Source of the DNA: Coprinopsis marcescibilis | Taxonomy: Eukaryota > Basidiomycota > Agaricomycetes > Agaricales > Psathyrellaceae | Length of the DNA: 64,000 nucleotides | NCBI GenBank assembly: GCA_004369085.1 | Contig: ML210263.1 | Span: 1 to 64,000 of the forward strand | Direction of reading: 5' to 3' | In this document: piece after piece, positions 9,917 through 20,706 of the stretch | Numbering within the stretch: the stretch's first letter is position 1 | How the letters are laid out: each line of letters starts with the position of its first letter | The notes under the pieces: model-generated | What the model was told of the DNA's origin: nothing | Seen by the model: the letters and a program-made list of their open reading frames with translations, nothing else | Databases searched by the model: none | Made by a program: the position numbers and the translations under genes

Positions 9917-11899
9917 TCAGTAAAAAATACTACCAAGGCCAAAAGGTCCAAGTCCATTCCCAGAGCACTGCGGGCACATACAGTCCCCGTCATCCGAGTC
10001 GTATTCCGAGTCTCCGTAGTCAAAGTCCATCAGCGGCGGGCTCTGGTAAACCACCTTCGAATCCCATTCTACATTCGGCACCACCTCCTTCAACCTTTTC
10101 ACCTTTTCCTTGTCCAGATTTAGGCACCTCGTCATCCTCAGCTTCTCCAAAACGCCCTTGAACTCGATCCGCAACATCAACACCTTCAGGAGGTCGTCGA
10201 TATCCACTGTCCCAGCGCAGCCTTCCCCATAGAAGTCCACCCGGACGAGCGAAAGCGAGTTGAGATTTCGGAACCGCATGAGTTGCGCACTACGGGCGGT
10301 TTTGTTGGGTCGGGAGAACCGAGGGTCGTTCTCCAGGCACATGAGTAGGCTTTCCGCCACGGATCCGTCATGCACAGTTAGAGATTCGACCGAAGGTAGA
10401 TCCGCAAACATGCGCATGCCCTGAGAATCGAATTCAGCACTGCCAGTCAAGTCCAAGGAGCGGAGCTGGTCAAGAGGAAGTCTGCGTAGGAGTTCTCCCA
10501 TTACTGAGCCCGATTGGTTGGCGAATGAGATACAAAATGCTGGAGGATTCTTCTCCTTCGTCCAGGTGAAGAAATCAGGGATGTCATGGAACCAGGCATA
10601 AATGCAGCCTCCATAAGGTCCGCCCCCATCGGATATTTGCATGGACGTGATACGGGGCGATGGTGTCGTCGTCGAGCTGATGGGATTTGAGAGAGGGTTG
10701 CAGAGCCATGCCGCAGATAATCCTTCCACAAGTGTCCCGGTGGTGATCAGCGACCCTGACGAGCATTTAAGATCGATCTTGGCCGTAGTAGGAAGCTGCA
10801 AGCATTTCAGGGCCACAGCGCAGCCTACGAAAGACCCTTTAAGCGATAGATCCTGAAGGGATGTAAGTGGGGCGGGTTTAAGATGTGGTGAGAATGAGTC
10901 GGGGGTGGGCAAACAGGTCTCAAGTTCGAGGGATTTGAGATATGGCATATTGTTGACGGCTTGAATGAACTGTTCCGAAGTTGGGGCCTGAGTCGACGCT
11001 CCCACATTCGTTGAGATATGCAAGGAAGTTAATCCTGCCAGGAGTGGCGACGTCCATGAAATCGAAGAGTTCCGAAGGCGCAGTTCGCGAAGTCGGGGGG
11101 CACCTTCTTTGAGGACAGAGGAGTCCAGATTGATGTGGTCGTAGTAGCCGCCTTGTTCCACGGCTAAGAATTCAAGGTTTGGTGCTGAGGTTGGGATCTT
11201 CAAGAGATTCTCGACGAATGTTGAATCCCCCTTGAACTTCAAACTCCTGAGTCGGTGGGCTTGTTTTCCCAAGACATCACGGAGAAGAGCCTCTATTTCG
11301 GACGGAAAAGTCCCAACGCGTTTCCACACATTCAACGACAAATCTGTTTGCTTTGACCTCTCCAGAAAGGCTTGCGTCACTCGAGCAGAGGTGACATCGA
11401 TGACGGACCAAATCTTGGGGCATTCGAGGGCGACGTTTCTCCAATAGCGGCAGACGTGGCTGATTCTGAGCCTCTGTCGGGTCCACATTTGCATTGATAT
11501 TGTCTCGGAAAAGGAGGACTCGTCGCAATGCAAGAAGACTTTGGAGAGAAGCTCTGGCGGTAGGTGGAATGTTATCGAGTGGTTGTTGCGGCTCTCCTTT
11601 AGGGTCACTATGCGCGCCTTGAGGTCGTCGATTTCAGCATCTATTGCCTTCTGCTCGATCTCTCCCTGAGCCACAGCTTCGTGAATTAGTCCACCTGGTT
11701 CAGAGTACTCCGAATCTGCACAGTTGATGGTCAAATTGAGCGTAATGTACCACTCATACACACGTTGTGGACGTACTTTCATGTCGTGCGCGCTTTTTGG
11801 GTCGTTCAGAGTCGGACATGGTGGCGTAGACGTGAGCAAGCCCTTTGAGAGACCCGCTGGCGGCTTTCCGTTTTTCGAAAGCTTATACTGCCAAGCCAA
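9917..11899 (-). CDS. F-box domain protein with LRR-like C-terminal part
   Basis: Agaricomycete F-box protein, expected to act as the substrate-recognition part of an SCF ubiquitin ligase. One open frame of 660 codons. Near residues 85-110 there is a coiled-coil-like linker (EIDDLKARIVTLKESRN), followed by the F-box: FHLPPELLSKVFLHCDE, then RISHVCRYWRNVALECP and KIWSVID. After it come about 480 residues of leucine-rich, irregular LRR-type sequence. The C-terminus is acidic (DYGDSEYDSDDGD) and ends with CMCPQCSGNG, a CxxC pair. The start is uncertain: the ATG at 11899 gives a low-complexity leader and the true start may be further inside. A possible intron (GTACGT...TGTGCAG, 61 nt) within the leader would break the frame, so I do not use it. 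The target is unknown. Confidence 0.85.
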   Translation of the reverse strand: MAWQYKLSKNGKPPAGLSKGLLTSTPPCPTLNDPKSAHDMKVRPQRVYEWYITLNLTINCADSEYSEPGGLIHEAVAQGEIEQKAIDAEIDDLKARIVTLKESRNNHSITFHLPPELLSKVFLHCDESSFSETISMQMWTRQRLRISHVCRYWRNVALECPKIWSVIDVTSARVTQAFLERSKQTDLSLNVWKRVGTFPSEIEALLRDVLGKQAHRLRSLKFKGDSTFVENLLKIPTSAPNLEFLAVEQGGYYDHINLDSSVLKEGAPRLRELRLRNSSISWTSPLLAGLTSLHISTNVGASTQAPTSEQFIQAVNNMPYLKSLELETCLPTPDSFSPHLKPAPLTSLQDLSLKGSFVGCAVALKCLQLPTTAKIDLKCSSGSLITTGTLVEGLSAAWLCNPLSNPISSTTTPSPRITSMQISDGGGPYGGCIYAWFHDIPDFFTWTKEKNPPAFCISFANQSGSVMGELLRRLPLDQLRSLDLTGSAEFDSQGMRMFADLPSVESLTVHDGSVAESLLMCLENDPRFSRPNKTARSAQLMRFRNLNSLSLVRVDFYGEGCAGTVDIDDLLKVLMLRIEFKGVLEKLRMTRCLNLDKEKVKRLKEVVPNVEWDSKVVYQSPPLMDFDYGDSEYDSDDGDCMCPQCSGNGLGPFGLGSIFY

Positions 11900-12175
11900 A
11901 CTCTAACGCCACCAAACACTCGGAGTTTTAAACATACAGAGACAGGGGCAGCGAGGGTCATCCGGTTCATTCAAGCCTACGCTTCAATGTTTGAATGGTC
12001 CAGGTCGTTGTTTGGCAGTGGTGAGCGGGCCTTGACTTGCAGCATTAGCGATTTAGTAAGATTTAGTAAATGTGATCTAAGGGCGCTTATTAAGTGTTGT
12101 TCTTAGACCGCTGGTAGTTCGTACAGGTGTAGCGAAGTTGATTCGATAGAGTTTGTGCTTGACATATCTACAGGC

Positions 12176-13774
12176 TCACTCCTCATCCGAGTCTGTGTCT
12201 TCTTCAGGCCCGACCCCTTCAACCCCATCCCACTCAAAGACGTCCACAAAATGTTGAAAGATCTTGAAGGTCTTGCTGGGGATGTTGTAGCAATTTACAA
12301 TTTGTAGTCGTCCAATTGCTGTATTATTGTCCTCGTCCCGCATGAGCATATTCACGCAGAATCCAACGAGGTCCACGACCGCTTCATCCAAGTTCACCTC
12401 GGATATGGAAACGGACAGCAATCTCCCAAAGCGACTTTGAACGATATCCTTGTCCAGGCTGCTGAGATTGTGTCGTGCAACGGCCGTCCCGCGGAGATGC
12501 ATTGATTCTAACATAGGAAGTCCAGCTATATGGCGAAGCCCATCTCTTCCGATTGGACAGGACAAGTCCAAGGACGCGAGGCAATCCAGAGGAAGGTTTT
12601 GGAGGATGTGCTGTAAGTGAAAATTGGCCTTTGCGCCCGATCCGGGAAACGAAATTTGCAACGAAGGAGAAGCCATCTCTGGGACTGATGCGGTGAAGCT
12701 AATACTTTCGGCCCAAGTCTGAACGATAGTCGTATTGCTTGAAGGCTGATAAATGCGTAGGGCCGAAATTGCCGACCGAGAGCTGATTTCACCGGAGAGG
12801 GAGTGTGTATTCCAGGAGAGAGCTTTAGCGAGTTCGATGATGGGTAGGTTGCTGGGAGCCGGTGTACAATTGAGCCGCAAAGAAGCGGAAGCGGGCATCC
12901 TCACCCACTTCAAAAAACCTCCGCATTCCTCGAATGTTCCTGTCAAAACGAGCTGCTCTAGACACGGAAGGCTTATACCGAATTCGCCTTCGTCGGCTGA
13001 GTAGCCAGTCGTATCGGGAAATAAGACATCAAGATCAAGGTGCGTGAGGTGAGGCATGCGAGAGAAGGCTTTGATAAAGTCTTCAAATGTCTGCTTTGGC
13101 GCAGAGCGTACAGGGGAGTACATCTTCAGGAAGGTCAGCCCTGACAGCAAAGGCGATTTCCAAAGGATATGGCAATTGTAGAGGTTGAGATGTCGCAGAT
13201 ATGGCGTTTTTCGCTTGAAGATATTGCTTGGTAGGGCAATTTGTTCGTAAGAGGTGTCGTTATGAATCGACAAGCTGCGAAGCTCTGGTGTGGCGTCCAT
13301 GCACAGAGATGCCAATCTTCGCTTCAGGGTGCGAGCGCCGATTCTTATTTTGAAAGACTCCAATCGAGGTAATGCCGCGGTCATTACGTCGCAAAAGTCG
13401 TCCTCCGTATAGGGGGGCGACAGATATCCATTTATTTCGATGGCCAACGGCAACCGTTTCGACCTCTCCAGCATGACATGAGCCAGTGGCAAACAGCTGT
13501 CGTCGATTGCTGACCATAGCTGTGCGCACCCGACAGCTATAGCTCTCCAATGTCGGGACACATGGCTAAGCTTGAACCAGCGAAAGTTGCCAGCCAGAAC
13601 TATGTTTCGTGGTGGCAGGTTTCGGCACTCAATAAATATTTTGCTGAGAGTTTCTGTGGGCAGTTGATAGGTGATCGAACGCGCGTTTCGCTGAGACGTC
13701 AGCTCGAATATATCACGCCTCATAGAGACAATACGGGCATCCATTTGCTCCAACTCCCGATTTCGAGCCGTCAT
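12176..13774 (-). CDS. F-box domain protein (second copy, same family)
   Basis: Single open frame of 532 codons, tandem to the F-box gene at 9917-11899 and on the same strand. Architecture: short coiled-coil linker (RELEQMDARIVSMRRDIFEL), F-box YQLPTETLSKIFIECRN, then the signature FRWFKLSHVSRHWRAIAVG and LWSAIDD, then LRR-like segments (LRHLNLYNCHILWKSPLL, LTHLDLDVLFPD). The tail is acidic (GPEEDTDSDEE). Sequence identity to its neighbour is low apart from the F-box signature, so the duplication is old. A probable substrate adaptor of an SCF complex; substrate unknown. The start at 13774 fits the usual position just before the coiled coil, though a short upstream exon is possible. Confidence 0.85.
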   Translation of the reverse strand: MTARNRELEQMDARIVSMRRDIFELTSQRNARSITYQLPTETLSKIFIECRNLPPRNIVLAGNFRWFKLSHVSRHWRAIAVGCAQLWSAIDDSCLPLAHVMLERSKRLPLAIEINGYLSPPYTEDDFCDVMTAALPRLESFKIRIGARTLKRRLASLCMDATPELRSLSIHNDTSYEQIALPSNIFKRKTPYLRHLNLYNCHILWKSPLLSGLTFLKMYSPVRSAPKQTFEDFIKAFSRMPHLTHLDLDVLFPDTTGYSADEGEFGISLPCLEQLVLTGTFEECGGFLKWVRMPASASLRLNCTPAPSNLPIIELAKALSWNTHSLSGEISSRSAISALRIYQPSSNTTIVQTWAESISFTASVPEMASPSLQISFPGSGAKANFHLQHILQNLPLDCLASLDLSCPIGRDGLRHIAGLPMLESMHLRGTAVARHNLSSLDKDIVQSRFGRLLSVSISEVNLDEAVVDLVGFCVNMLMRDEDNNTAIGRLQIVNCYNIPSKTFKIFQHFVDVFEWDGVEGVGPEEDTDSDEE

Positions 13775-15042
13775 CGTGGAAGGTGATTCTTTTGCGAGAA
13801 AAAAACAAAGGAATGCGGGTAACTAGATGGCGTTTGCGAGAAAGTCAGCTTAACAATCTATACATACAAATTTCATGGCCGTACTCACGAGAGGAACCAG
13901 GATACGCGTCTTGAATCACTGTTTAGAAAGGAAGAACAACTTGCGCTCTAAGAGTTATTCGGAACAAATGTACCCATCAAGTATCACGGCAATCTCCGAC
14001 GTCGACTGTAATGGCTACATACTATTAGTATCACCGACCCGGACTTCTTTATAAAAGATTTCTTGTCCCATCTTTTTGCAGACCTTCCTGTCGTTCTACC
14101 CCCACAGGCTGCTCAGGGTACATCGCGAAATGACTAAAGTATGTATGGGTCAAGTTTTAGACCAGTAGCCAAAGAGCTGCCCTTGGAATGGCCGTGCCGG
14201 TGGTCGCAAGTCGGTGAATACGCAGAGTTTATAAATTTTTGTTGAAGGCGCCTTGCCCTCAGTTTTAATTCAAAGTTCGCAAAAAAGGCGTATTGAGGTC
14301 ATTCCGCCGGATACTTTGAGATTGCACAGTTTTCTAAGGTCAGCTCTACGAGGGTATGCCAGGACAACGTTTATAAAGTCTAGGCACTTTATAAACTCTA
14401 GGTCGGTGATAGTATTGTTCAGGAAGTTCAAGTAAACTTTAGCATGCTTGTTCGCCTTTGAGAAACCTTTCATGTTGTACATGCTAAAGCAGTGGGAATG
14501 CGAACGAGGTCTTTGAATGATGATTGCTAGTTGCATCCATACTAGTCCCATCTCGAACAATCACGATTTTACGTTTGAAGTTAAACCACATCGTAACATA
14601 CTAGAACATACACATCTGCCACACGATCCAAGTCGGGTACATACAGCGCTTCGCCGCGTTGTGCCTCTATTATTAGTAGGTCGTACTAATTCTGCAGTAG
14701 CTTCTGTTAGGACTTAGCAGGCCTTTGGTAGCGCTTGGTTCCATATCAGATAAGATAATATTCAAATCGGGCTACATTCGGCTTAAGAATCTCGTTATGT
14801 CCGGCGTGCGGTCCTCCAACTAAGAAATTCAACTTGAACTGTATACCAACTGCACTAGTCTCTCTGAAACACTGGGCATCTAAAATGAATGTTCACTCTT
14901 CCGGGCATTGGCAAGTGAATTGCTTTCAATCGTACGTCTGGTAACGCTGCGCTCAGTTCAATGGCATCGGCATCAGATGGCACTGGCGAAGTCTCCAATC
15001 AAACCATTACCGACTCTTCATACGTTGCCTTCTTGGATCATC
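13775..15042. other. intergenic between divergent F-box (-) and NACHT A (+)
   Basis: Promoter space of both genes. I see no ORF with family resemblance. An in-frame ORF on the minus strand near 14270-14560 has no recognisable content. Possible 5' non-coding exons of the F-box gene may lie at 13790-13950, where splice-like words occur. Confidence 0.4.
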
Positions 15043-17549
15043 ATGGAGTCCCAGGAAAGTTCATCTCAAAGTAAGCTCTGTTACTCTAAACCTATCGATC
15101 TTGTCTAATTCTGTGCTGTCCATGAAGGAACCTCTGCGCTCGGGCTCCTGATACAACCGAGCACATCGACGCATCACGTTGGGCACCAGCTGGTGTCGGC
15201 AGGTGAAGACCCTCCAGCCTCGTTGCAACAATGTAAGCTACTAATCGGTGTCCGGGATTCGATTGCATATAAATATTAAATATTTTCAAACCTTTATTCA
15301 GCCCCGCTGGCGATACAGCACCAACCAAGTTACCATGGCGGCATCTTGCCTGGCGCATCCGGGGTCACGATCAGCAGCTCAACCTTGGTAGCCCAAACAA
15401 CACAGACTTCCAACTCCCTGAATGGTACGGCTTCATACTGCATCTCACGAACTTATTCACAAGGATAATTGGCAGTACTGAACCTCCTGAAACCAAACAT
15501 CGCCACAAGTGCCCTCTACAACTCCAGTGAACGTTTCGACCCTCCCAAATGCGACGAGGGTACAAGGATCGAACTCATAGAAGAGCTTTCCCGCTGGACT
15601 AAGGACAAAGTCACGACTCAACGAATCCTCTGCATGACAGGCCCTGCAGGGTCCGGAAAGTCCGCGTTACAGCAAACGATGGTGGAGAGATGCGCAGAGA
15701 ATGGGTCACTGCTCGCTGCATTCTTCTTCTACTCCCAAGATGCGCGCAGAAACAGCACCAAGAGAGTGATACCCACAATAGCTTATCAAGTTGGTCGATC
15801 TATTCCTGCATGCAAGGAACCAATCATCAGGGCCGTAGAAGGAGATGTTGTTATCTTCGACCGCAACATCCACCATCAAATGCAAAGACTCATCGTCGAA
15901 CCAATAAGAGAAGCTCTCAGCCAGCCCGGAGTTTCCCCAGAACTATTGCCGAGGAACATTTTTATCGATGGAATCGACGAGTGCAAGGGGGAACATAACC
16001 AGGCATTTCTCCTGCGAGTTGTACAGGAGCTCGTGCTGGCCTTCAGCCACGATAACTTTGGCCTGAAGGTATGCTTGGCGGGTCGTCCGGAATATGCCCT
16101 GCGCACAGCACTGGGCGAAAATGGACATCTCAAAGAAAGCGAGCTCCTTTACCACATTGAGCTCAGCGACCACGACGCCACCTCCGATATCCAGCTCTTT
16201 TTGGAGCGAAAGCTGCGCGCCATTGCCAGAGCAACAACCTACCCTCTGCCTTCGACTCGATGGCCATCCGAAGAAGACATTCAGAGACTAGTCGACAATG
16301 CCTCTGGACAATTCATCTACCCAGCGACAATCGTGAAATACCTGTCGGACCGCCGCCGATCCCCTGTGAAGCAATTGCAGATGATCCTGGAGTGGAGGCC
16401 TGGTGCTCAGCATCGGGACAAGCCTTTCGCTGCCCTTGACGCACTTTATACCGACATCTTCGTCAAGGCAGGGGAAGCCTACGCAACGAGCAAAGGTATC
16501 GACGACAACCTATGCTTCATTCGACATATTCGAAGGCTTCTCAAGATCAATATCGGCATCAGAGTAACTGTGGTGGAAGAGCTATTGTCGCTCGATCCAG
16601 GGGAGCTTGAAATCATCTTTTCCGACCTGCACTCCGTCACACGAACCTTTTGGACTGGAGCGAGCGAAGGGGACTGGTTGGACCTCACCTTTCATCACAA
16701 ATCTGTAAAAGACTTCCTGCAAGATCCGGCTAGATGTGGCCCTCTCTTTCTACCATCAGCACAGATCTCCTTTAATCTCATCCAACCTTGCATTGCATGG
16801 TTAACAAAGCAACAACCGCTGGGTAAGTCCGCTCCTTATGCGTGAGCAAGTCATCCGCTCTTCTGACCTCAAATCCTTACTTCTGCAGATGTCGATAACC
16901 TCATCTTGGAAAAAGAGACAGGAGGACCTCACATGACTGCGTATTACCACATCCAGTCCATTTTAACCTTTCTGGGAACCGCTTTAGAGGAAGCGCTTCA
17001 TGCAAGCGATGAGGAACAGCTGAGCCACATCCGTATTTGGTGTAGCGAGTTAAGGGCCCATCGCACTGTCGAAGCTTTTGGAAGAGTCGCATCCCATAAG
17101 GATGTAGCCGTGCTTGTCCCTTCTACTATGCACCAGTTCCTTGCGAGGTGTCATGAAAGGGGCCTGACTGTGAGTACACAAAGTCTCCTGCTCACTATAT
17201 CTCTTCTCAACCACTATTCTGATTGGTATAGAGCAAGTCTAGACATCCAGAATGGGTGGGATCGCTGCGACACCTTCAAAAGGTGCTGCAATGTGGGAAG
17301 CATGGCGCGAGTTGGGACGACACTGACTCGGAAGCGGAAAGCTTGAAGTTTGAAGATGCCGAAGGCCATAGCGGTAGGTTGCGAAACCCTGAAACGACGG
17401 AAGTTCAAGGTACACCGGAAGTTGTCCAACCACCAAGCAATAACGATGGTTTAGGAGATAGGAGAGAACAGACAGATGGTAAACAGAGATTCAGCCTGCG
17501 TCGTTCTGTTCGTGGATTCAGCAAAAGACTGCGCGCATGGCTCCGCTGA
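15043..17549 (+). CDS. NACHT domain NTPase, copy A
   Basis: NLR-like STAND ATPase. Six exons join in frame: 15043-15070, 15128-15232, 15302-15424, 15476-16822, 16889-17169 and 17232-17549, giving 733 residues. The N-terminal region contains HGGILPGASGVTISSSTLVA, a Gly/Asn/Ser-type motif typical of Agaricomycete NACHT proteins. The NACHT core follows: RILCMTGPAGSGKSALQQ (Walker A), NIFIDGIDECKGE (Walker B), VCLAGRPEYALR (sensor-like), and a helical part ending LTFHHKSVKDFLQD. No WD40, TPR or ankyrin repeats are seen C-terminally; instead there is a short helical part, an acidic linker (DDTDSEAESLKFED) and a basic tail (LRRSVRGFSKRLRAWLR). The closest relative is the inverted copy at 23364-25770. 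All key NTPase residues are present; the ligand is unknown. Confidence 0.88.
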
Positions 17550-17924
17550 CAGACCACACTCAAACTCTACATGTTACCCAGTGTCCATAATGGTTACATT
17601 GTAACACACTGACCCATACGAAATGCATGTATTCAAATCCTAGCAGCAATACAAAAGCGCGAGTGCGTGCAATACACTGCAAAAATATAAAACGGAAACG
17701 CATATGATACATTAGGCATTTCAAGAAATATACCGCTCGTTACATTATACGAGCATTGATATAGCAAGTCGAAAGAAAACATCCCCAGCCCACATGTCAG
17801 TACAAGAACGTTAACCAAGCGTCCATCTGGACCTATTTATAATCAAGCATCACCCCCCTGCCTGCCTGCTGCTGCTACTGCCATCTCCGCAATCCATGCA
17901 CCCAGGTCTCATGTTACTACCTGT
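17550..17924. other. convergent intergenic space, no gene
   Basis: 375 bp between the stops of NACHT A (+) and ALDH (-). No coding potential recognised; presumably holds both 3' UTRs. Confidence 0.5.
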
Positions 17925-20220
17925 TCAAGCAATCAAACCTCTGCCACGCTTCGTCAACCCTGCCGCAACAGCTGCAACCAACGCAACCACGAACCATTTC
18001 CCCCACGAGCCTCCTTCAGTCAACGAGGGTGGGCCGGTAGGCTTGCCGGGCAGCTTTGGCGCGAATTGGTGCGTAGCTTTGTATTTCTTGAGCTGTGGAG
18101 TGGTGAGGAGGAGTGAAGGAAATTTAGTCGGAGTCTGTGGAGAGAAGGAGTAATAGGATGAACGTACGGTATACGGAGGGTATCTGAAACTGAGGATCCT
18201 ATCGAGCCTAGATATTCGATATATATCAGCCACTAGAGAGGGCGCGAGAAACGGTGTACGAACCAGCTAGGCGAGTCAATCGAACCTCGGAGATGGGTAA
18301 ATAGGTCAAAGGTGAATTTTCCAGTATGTTGGCCATCTGTTCGTAAACGCACAGTCAGCTATCAGGATGAAGGAGATAGAGAGAGAAGGTAATGTCTTAC
18401 ATCCGCTGGAACCGACACCGCCAAATGGAAGGCCTTCAACTATCGGGTACAAGATTAGCTTTGACGATCGGTACATGCAAACACGGATCATGCGACGTAC
18501 CACCAGGATGAATGAGCACCTCGTTCACGCTGAATCCTCCGCTCTGTGTGTTCTTGAAGACTGTGCGATAGGTAGATGAGCGAAGTGAATATAAGATCAG
18601 CAGACCCAGCTAACCTCTGTCCTTGACGGCCTGATCCTGCGAAAACACGTAGAGAGCCAACGGGTGGTCTTTAGAATTGATGAACCGGATAGCCTCGTCG
18701 ATATCTTCGACCGCTACGATAGGGAGAACAGGGCCAAAGATTTCGCTGGAGTAGGCAACAGTTGAGTTTCAGAACATGGAACAAAAACACGTAAAACACG
18801 TACTCGCTCATCAACGAATCATCCGCACCCACATTCGTCACAATTGTTGGCGCAATGAACTTGGTCTCCGCGTCGGTCTGACCGCCGGCGACGATGGTGC
18901 CCTTGGTTGCGTCCAAAAGACCCTTGACGCGGTTGAATGCCTGGGGCGTGATCATGCGCGAAAAGTTGTCGGGGGAGGAGGCTTGTGCATGTGGAGGGTA
19001 GAACTCGTCGTAACTATACCGCATACCCAGTCAATCTCGTAAATCAGAAAGAACGGACAATGTGGTTGTATACGCACGTGTCCTTCAATGCCTTAACAAA
19101 GGTATCATGGAAACTCCTCGGGACGAGCACATAATCGGGGGCGACGCAGGTCTGGCCGGCGTTGACACACTTGCCCCAGAGTAGGCGCTTGGAGACGGTC
19201 TTCAAGTCGCAAGTGCTGTCGACTACGACAGGCGATTTTCCCCCGAGCTCGAGCGTAACGGGTGTGAGGTGCTTTGCAGCGGCTGTGGCCACGATTTTCC
19301 CGACTCGTCCGCTGCCGGTGTAGATGACTGTTCATGAAGCATTAGAATGGGTGGCGTGGCAGGAGGAATGGAATGGAAGAGGAAGCATCAAGGAGAGAAG
19401 CTCACTATGGTCCCATTGAAGTTCGAGCACCTGAAGGAATTGAGCTTCATCAGCGAGTGATGAGGAGCTAGTGGCGCACCTTGGTCGTTTCAGCAATACC
19501 TCCATTGATGACGCGAATAAGGTCATTGTCGAGGTACTTGGGGATCAGCTCTGCGAAAAGGGCACTAGTTGCAGGGGCATTCTCAGCAGGCTTCAGCGCG
19601 ACGGTGTTTCCAGCAGCAATAGCTCCCACCTATTCAAGATACGCGTCAATCCCAAGTGAAGCAGCAACACAAACAAGGAGAGAAACGCACAATAGGTCCA
19701 ATAGCCAACCATAGAGGGTAGTTGAACGGGGTAATGATGAGTATCGTGCCCTTTGGCACCTTGTTAATCTTCGGTCTCATAGCGAAGAAGTTCATGTGGA
19801 ATTCAGGTGACTCTGGCTTGGCCCATTTCTCCACGTTCTTGTACGTAGAGAGAATCTCGCCAAGCGAGGGGTTTATCTCGACCCTATGTACCACAAAGCC
19901 CTCCTCATGAGCTCAGGATGGTGTCGAATGAAAATAATTAGACGTACATTCTGGCCTCCACGCCAGGGCGTCCCAAATCCGCCTTCAGAGCTCCCTCCAG
20001 CCTGTCCGCATTCTCCTGGACGAGATAGCCGAGTTGAAGAAGCTGGTATTTGCGGTAGGCGATTGAGTTCAGTTTGCCAGACTTGAACCCAGCTTTGAGC
20101 TCTGCATGGATCTGCGCAAGTGAAACGCTAGATTAGCTCCTTTGCGCAATGCCTGAAGCGGACTCGTCACGAACGGACCTTTTCAATCTCGTCCAAAGGG
20201 GTGTACGCGAGTTCTGGCAT
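17925..20220 (-). CDS. class-3 (fatty) aldehyde dehydrogenase with C-terminal membrane anchor
   Basis: NAD(P)-dependent aldehyde dehydrogenase oxidising aldehydes to acids, most like the HFD1/ALDH3 fatty-aldehyde group. The start at 20220 gives [14 protein letters not shown], followed by [14 protein letters not shown] and the ALDH3-type LGRPGVEA. Motifs in order: [61 protein letters not shown] (general-base Glu), [15 protein letters not shown] (nucleophile Cys), [18 protein letters not shown] and [11 protein letters not shown]. The last exon encodes [17 protein letters not shown] followed by TKRGRG, a single hydrophobic span with a basic end, fitting a tail anchor in ER or outer organelle membrane. 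Many short introns interrupt the gene. All catalytic residues are present. The upstream region is the parent of the orphan promoter copy at 7.4-7.9 kb. Confidence 0.9.
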
Positions 20221-20244
20221 TATTTGTCGTGGGGTGCGTCTGGG

Positions 20245-20690
20245 GACAAGGAGTGTATGTAGAGTGACGCGCAGCAGATGGTGGTCGGGTGTTGATGAAT
20301 GAGATGTAGCTTGTGAAATTTAAATAGGTCTCGGGGTTGGTCAGAAGGTTGACGTTATTGGACGGGCATCAGAACCTGATCGTGTGTTCCGTCCAAATTA
20401 GGCGGCTGGAGTATAGACTCCGTGAATCATTGCAGGGTGCGCCCCTGAGTACATACCGTATCCGACCGTTTCGAACAAACCGGAGGGGTAAACGAGTGTA
20501 TTTGTGTTAGAAAATATGTGCTACAACAGTATGTTAGACTAGAAAGCGAAATATTAGGGATAAATTACAATAATAGGTCCGCCCAGATGCATGTGCCTCG
20601 GACATCTGAAATCTGACAGTATTACCTGACCCACCCGGGCTATGAATGGCTACACGGAAGTGCGGGTATGATGAACTGTTCCAATCACGC
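20245..20690 (-). promoter_or_regulatory. ALDH promoter region, duplicated at 7440-7870
   Basis: Lies between the ALDH start (20220, minus) and the stop of the fucosyltransferase-like gene (20707). On the minus strand it contains a TATA-like CTATTTAAATTT about 100 bases before the ALDH ATG. TTGGACGG and CCGTCCAA (roughly 20352-20395) form an imperfect inverted pair. Blocks shared with 7440-7870 include the exact 18-mer ATGAACTGTTCCAATCAC. Confidence 0.6.
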
Positions 20691-20706
20691 TCTGTTAAGA
20701 AAGCTT

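Noticed and set aside
11702..11762. Possible 61-nt intron (GTACGT...TGTGCAG) near the start of the first F-box gene
   Set aside because: Removing it shifts the frame into an early stop, whereas the unspliced frame is open and leads into the F-box.
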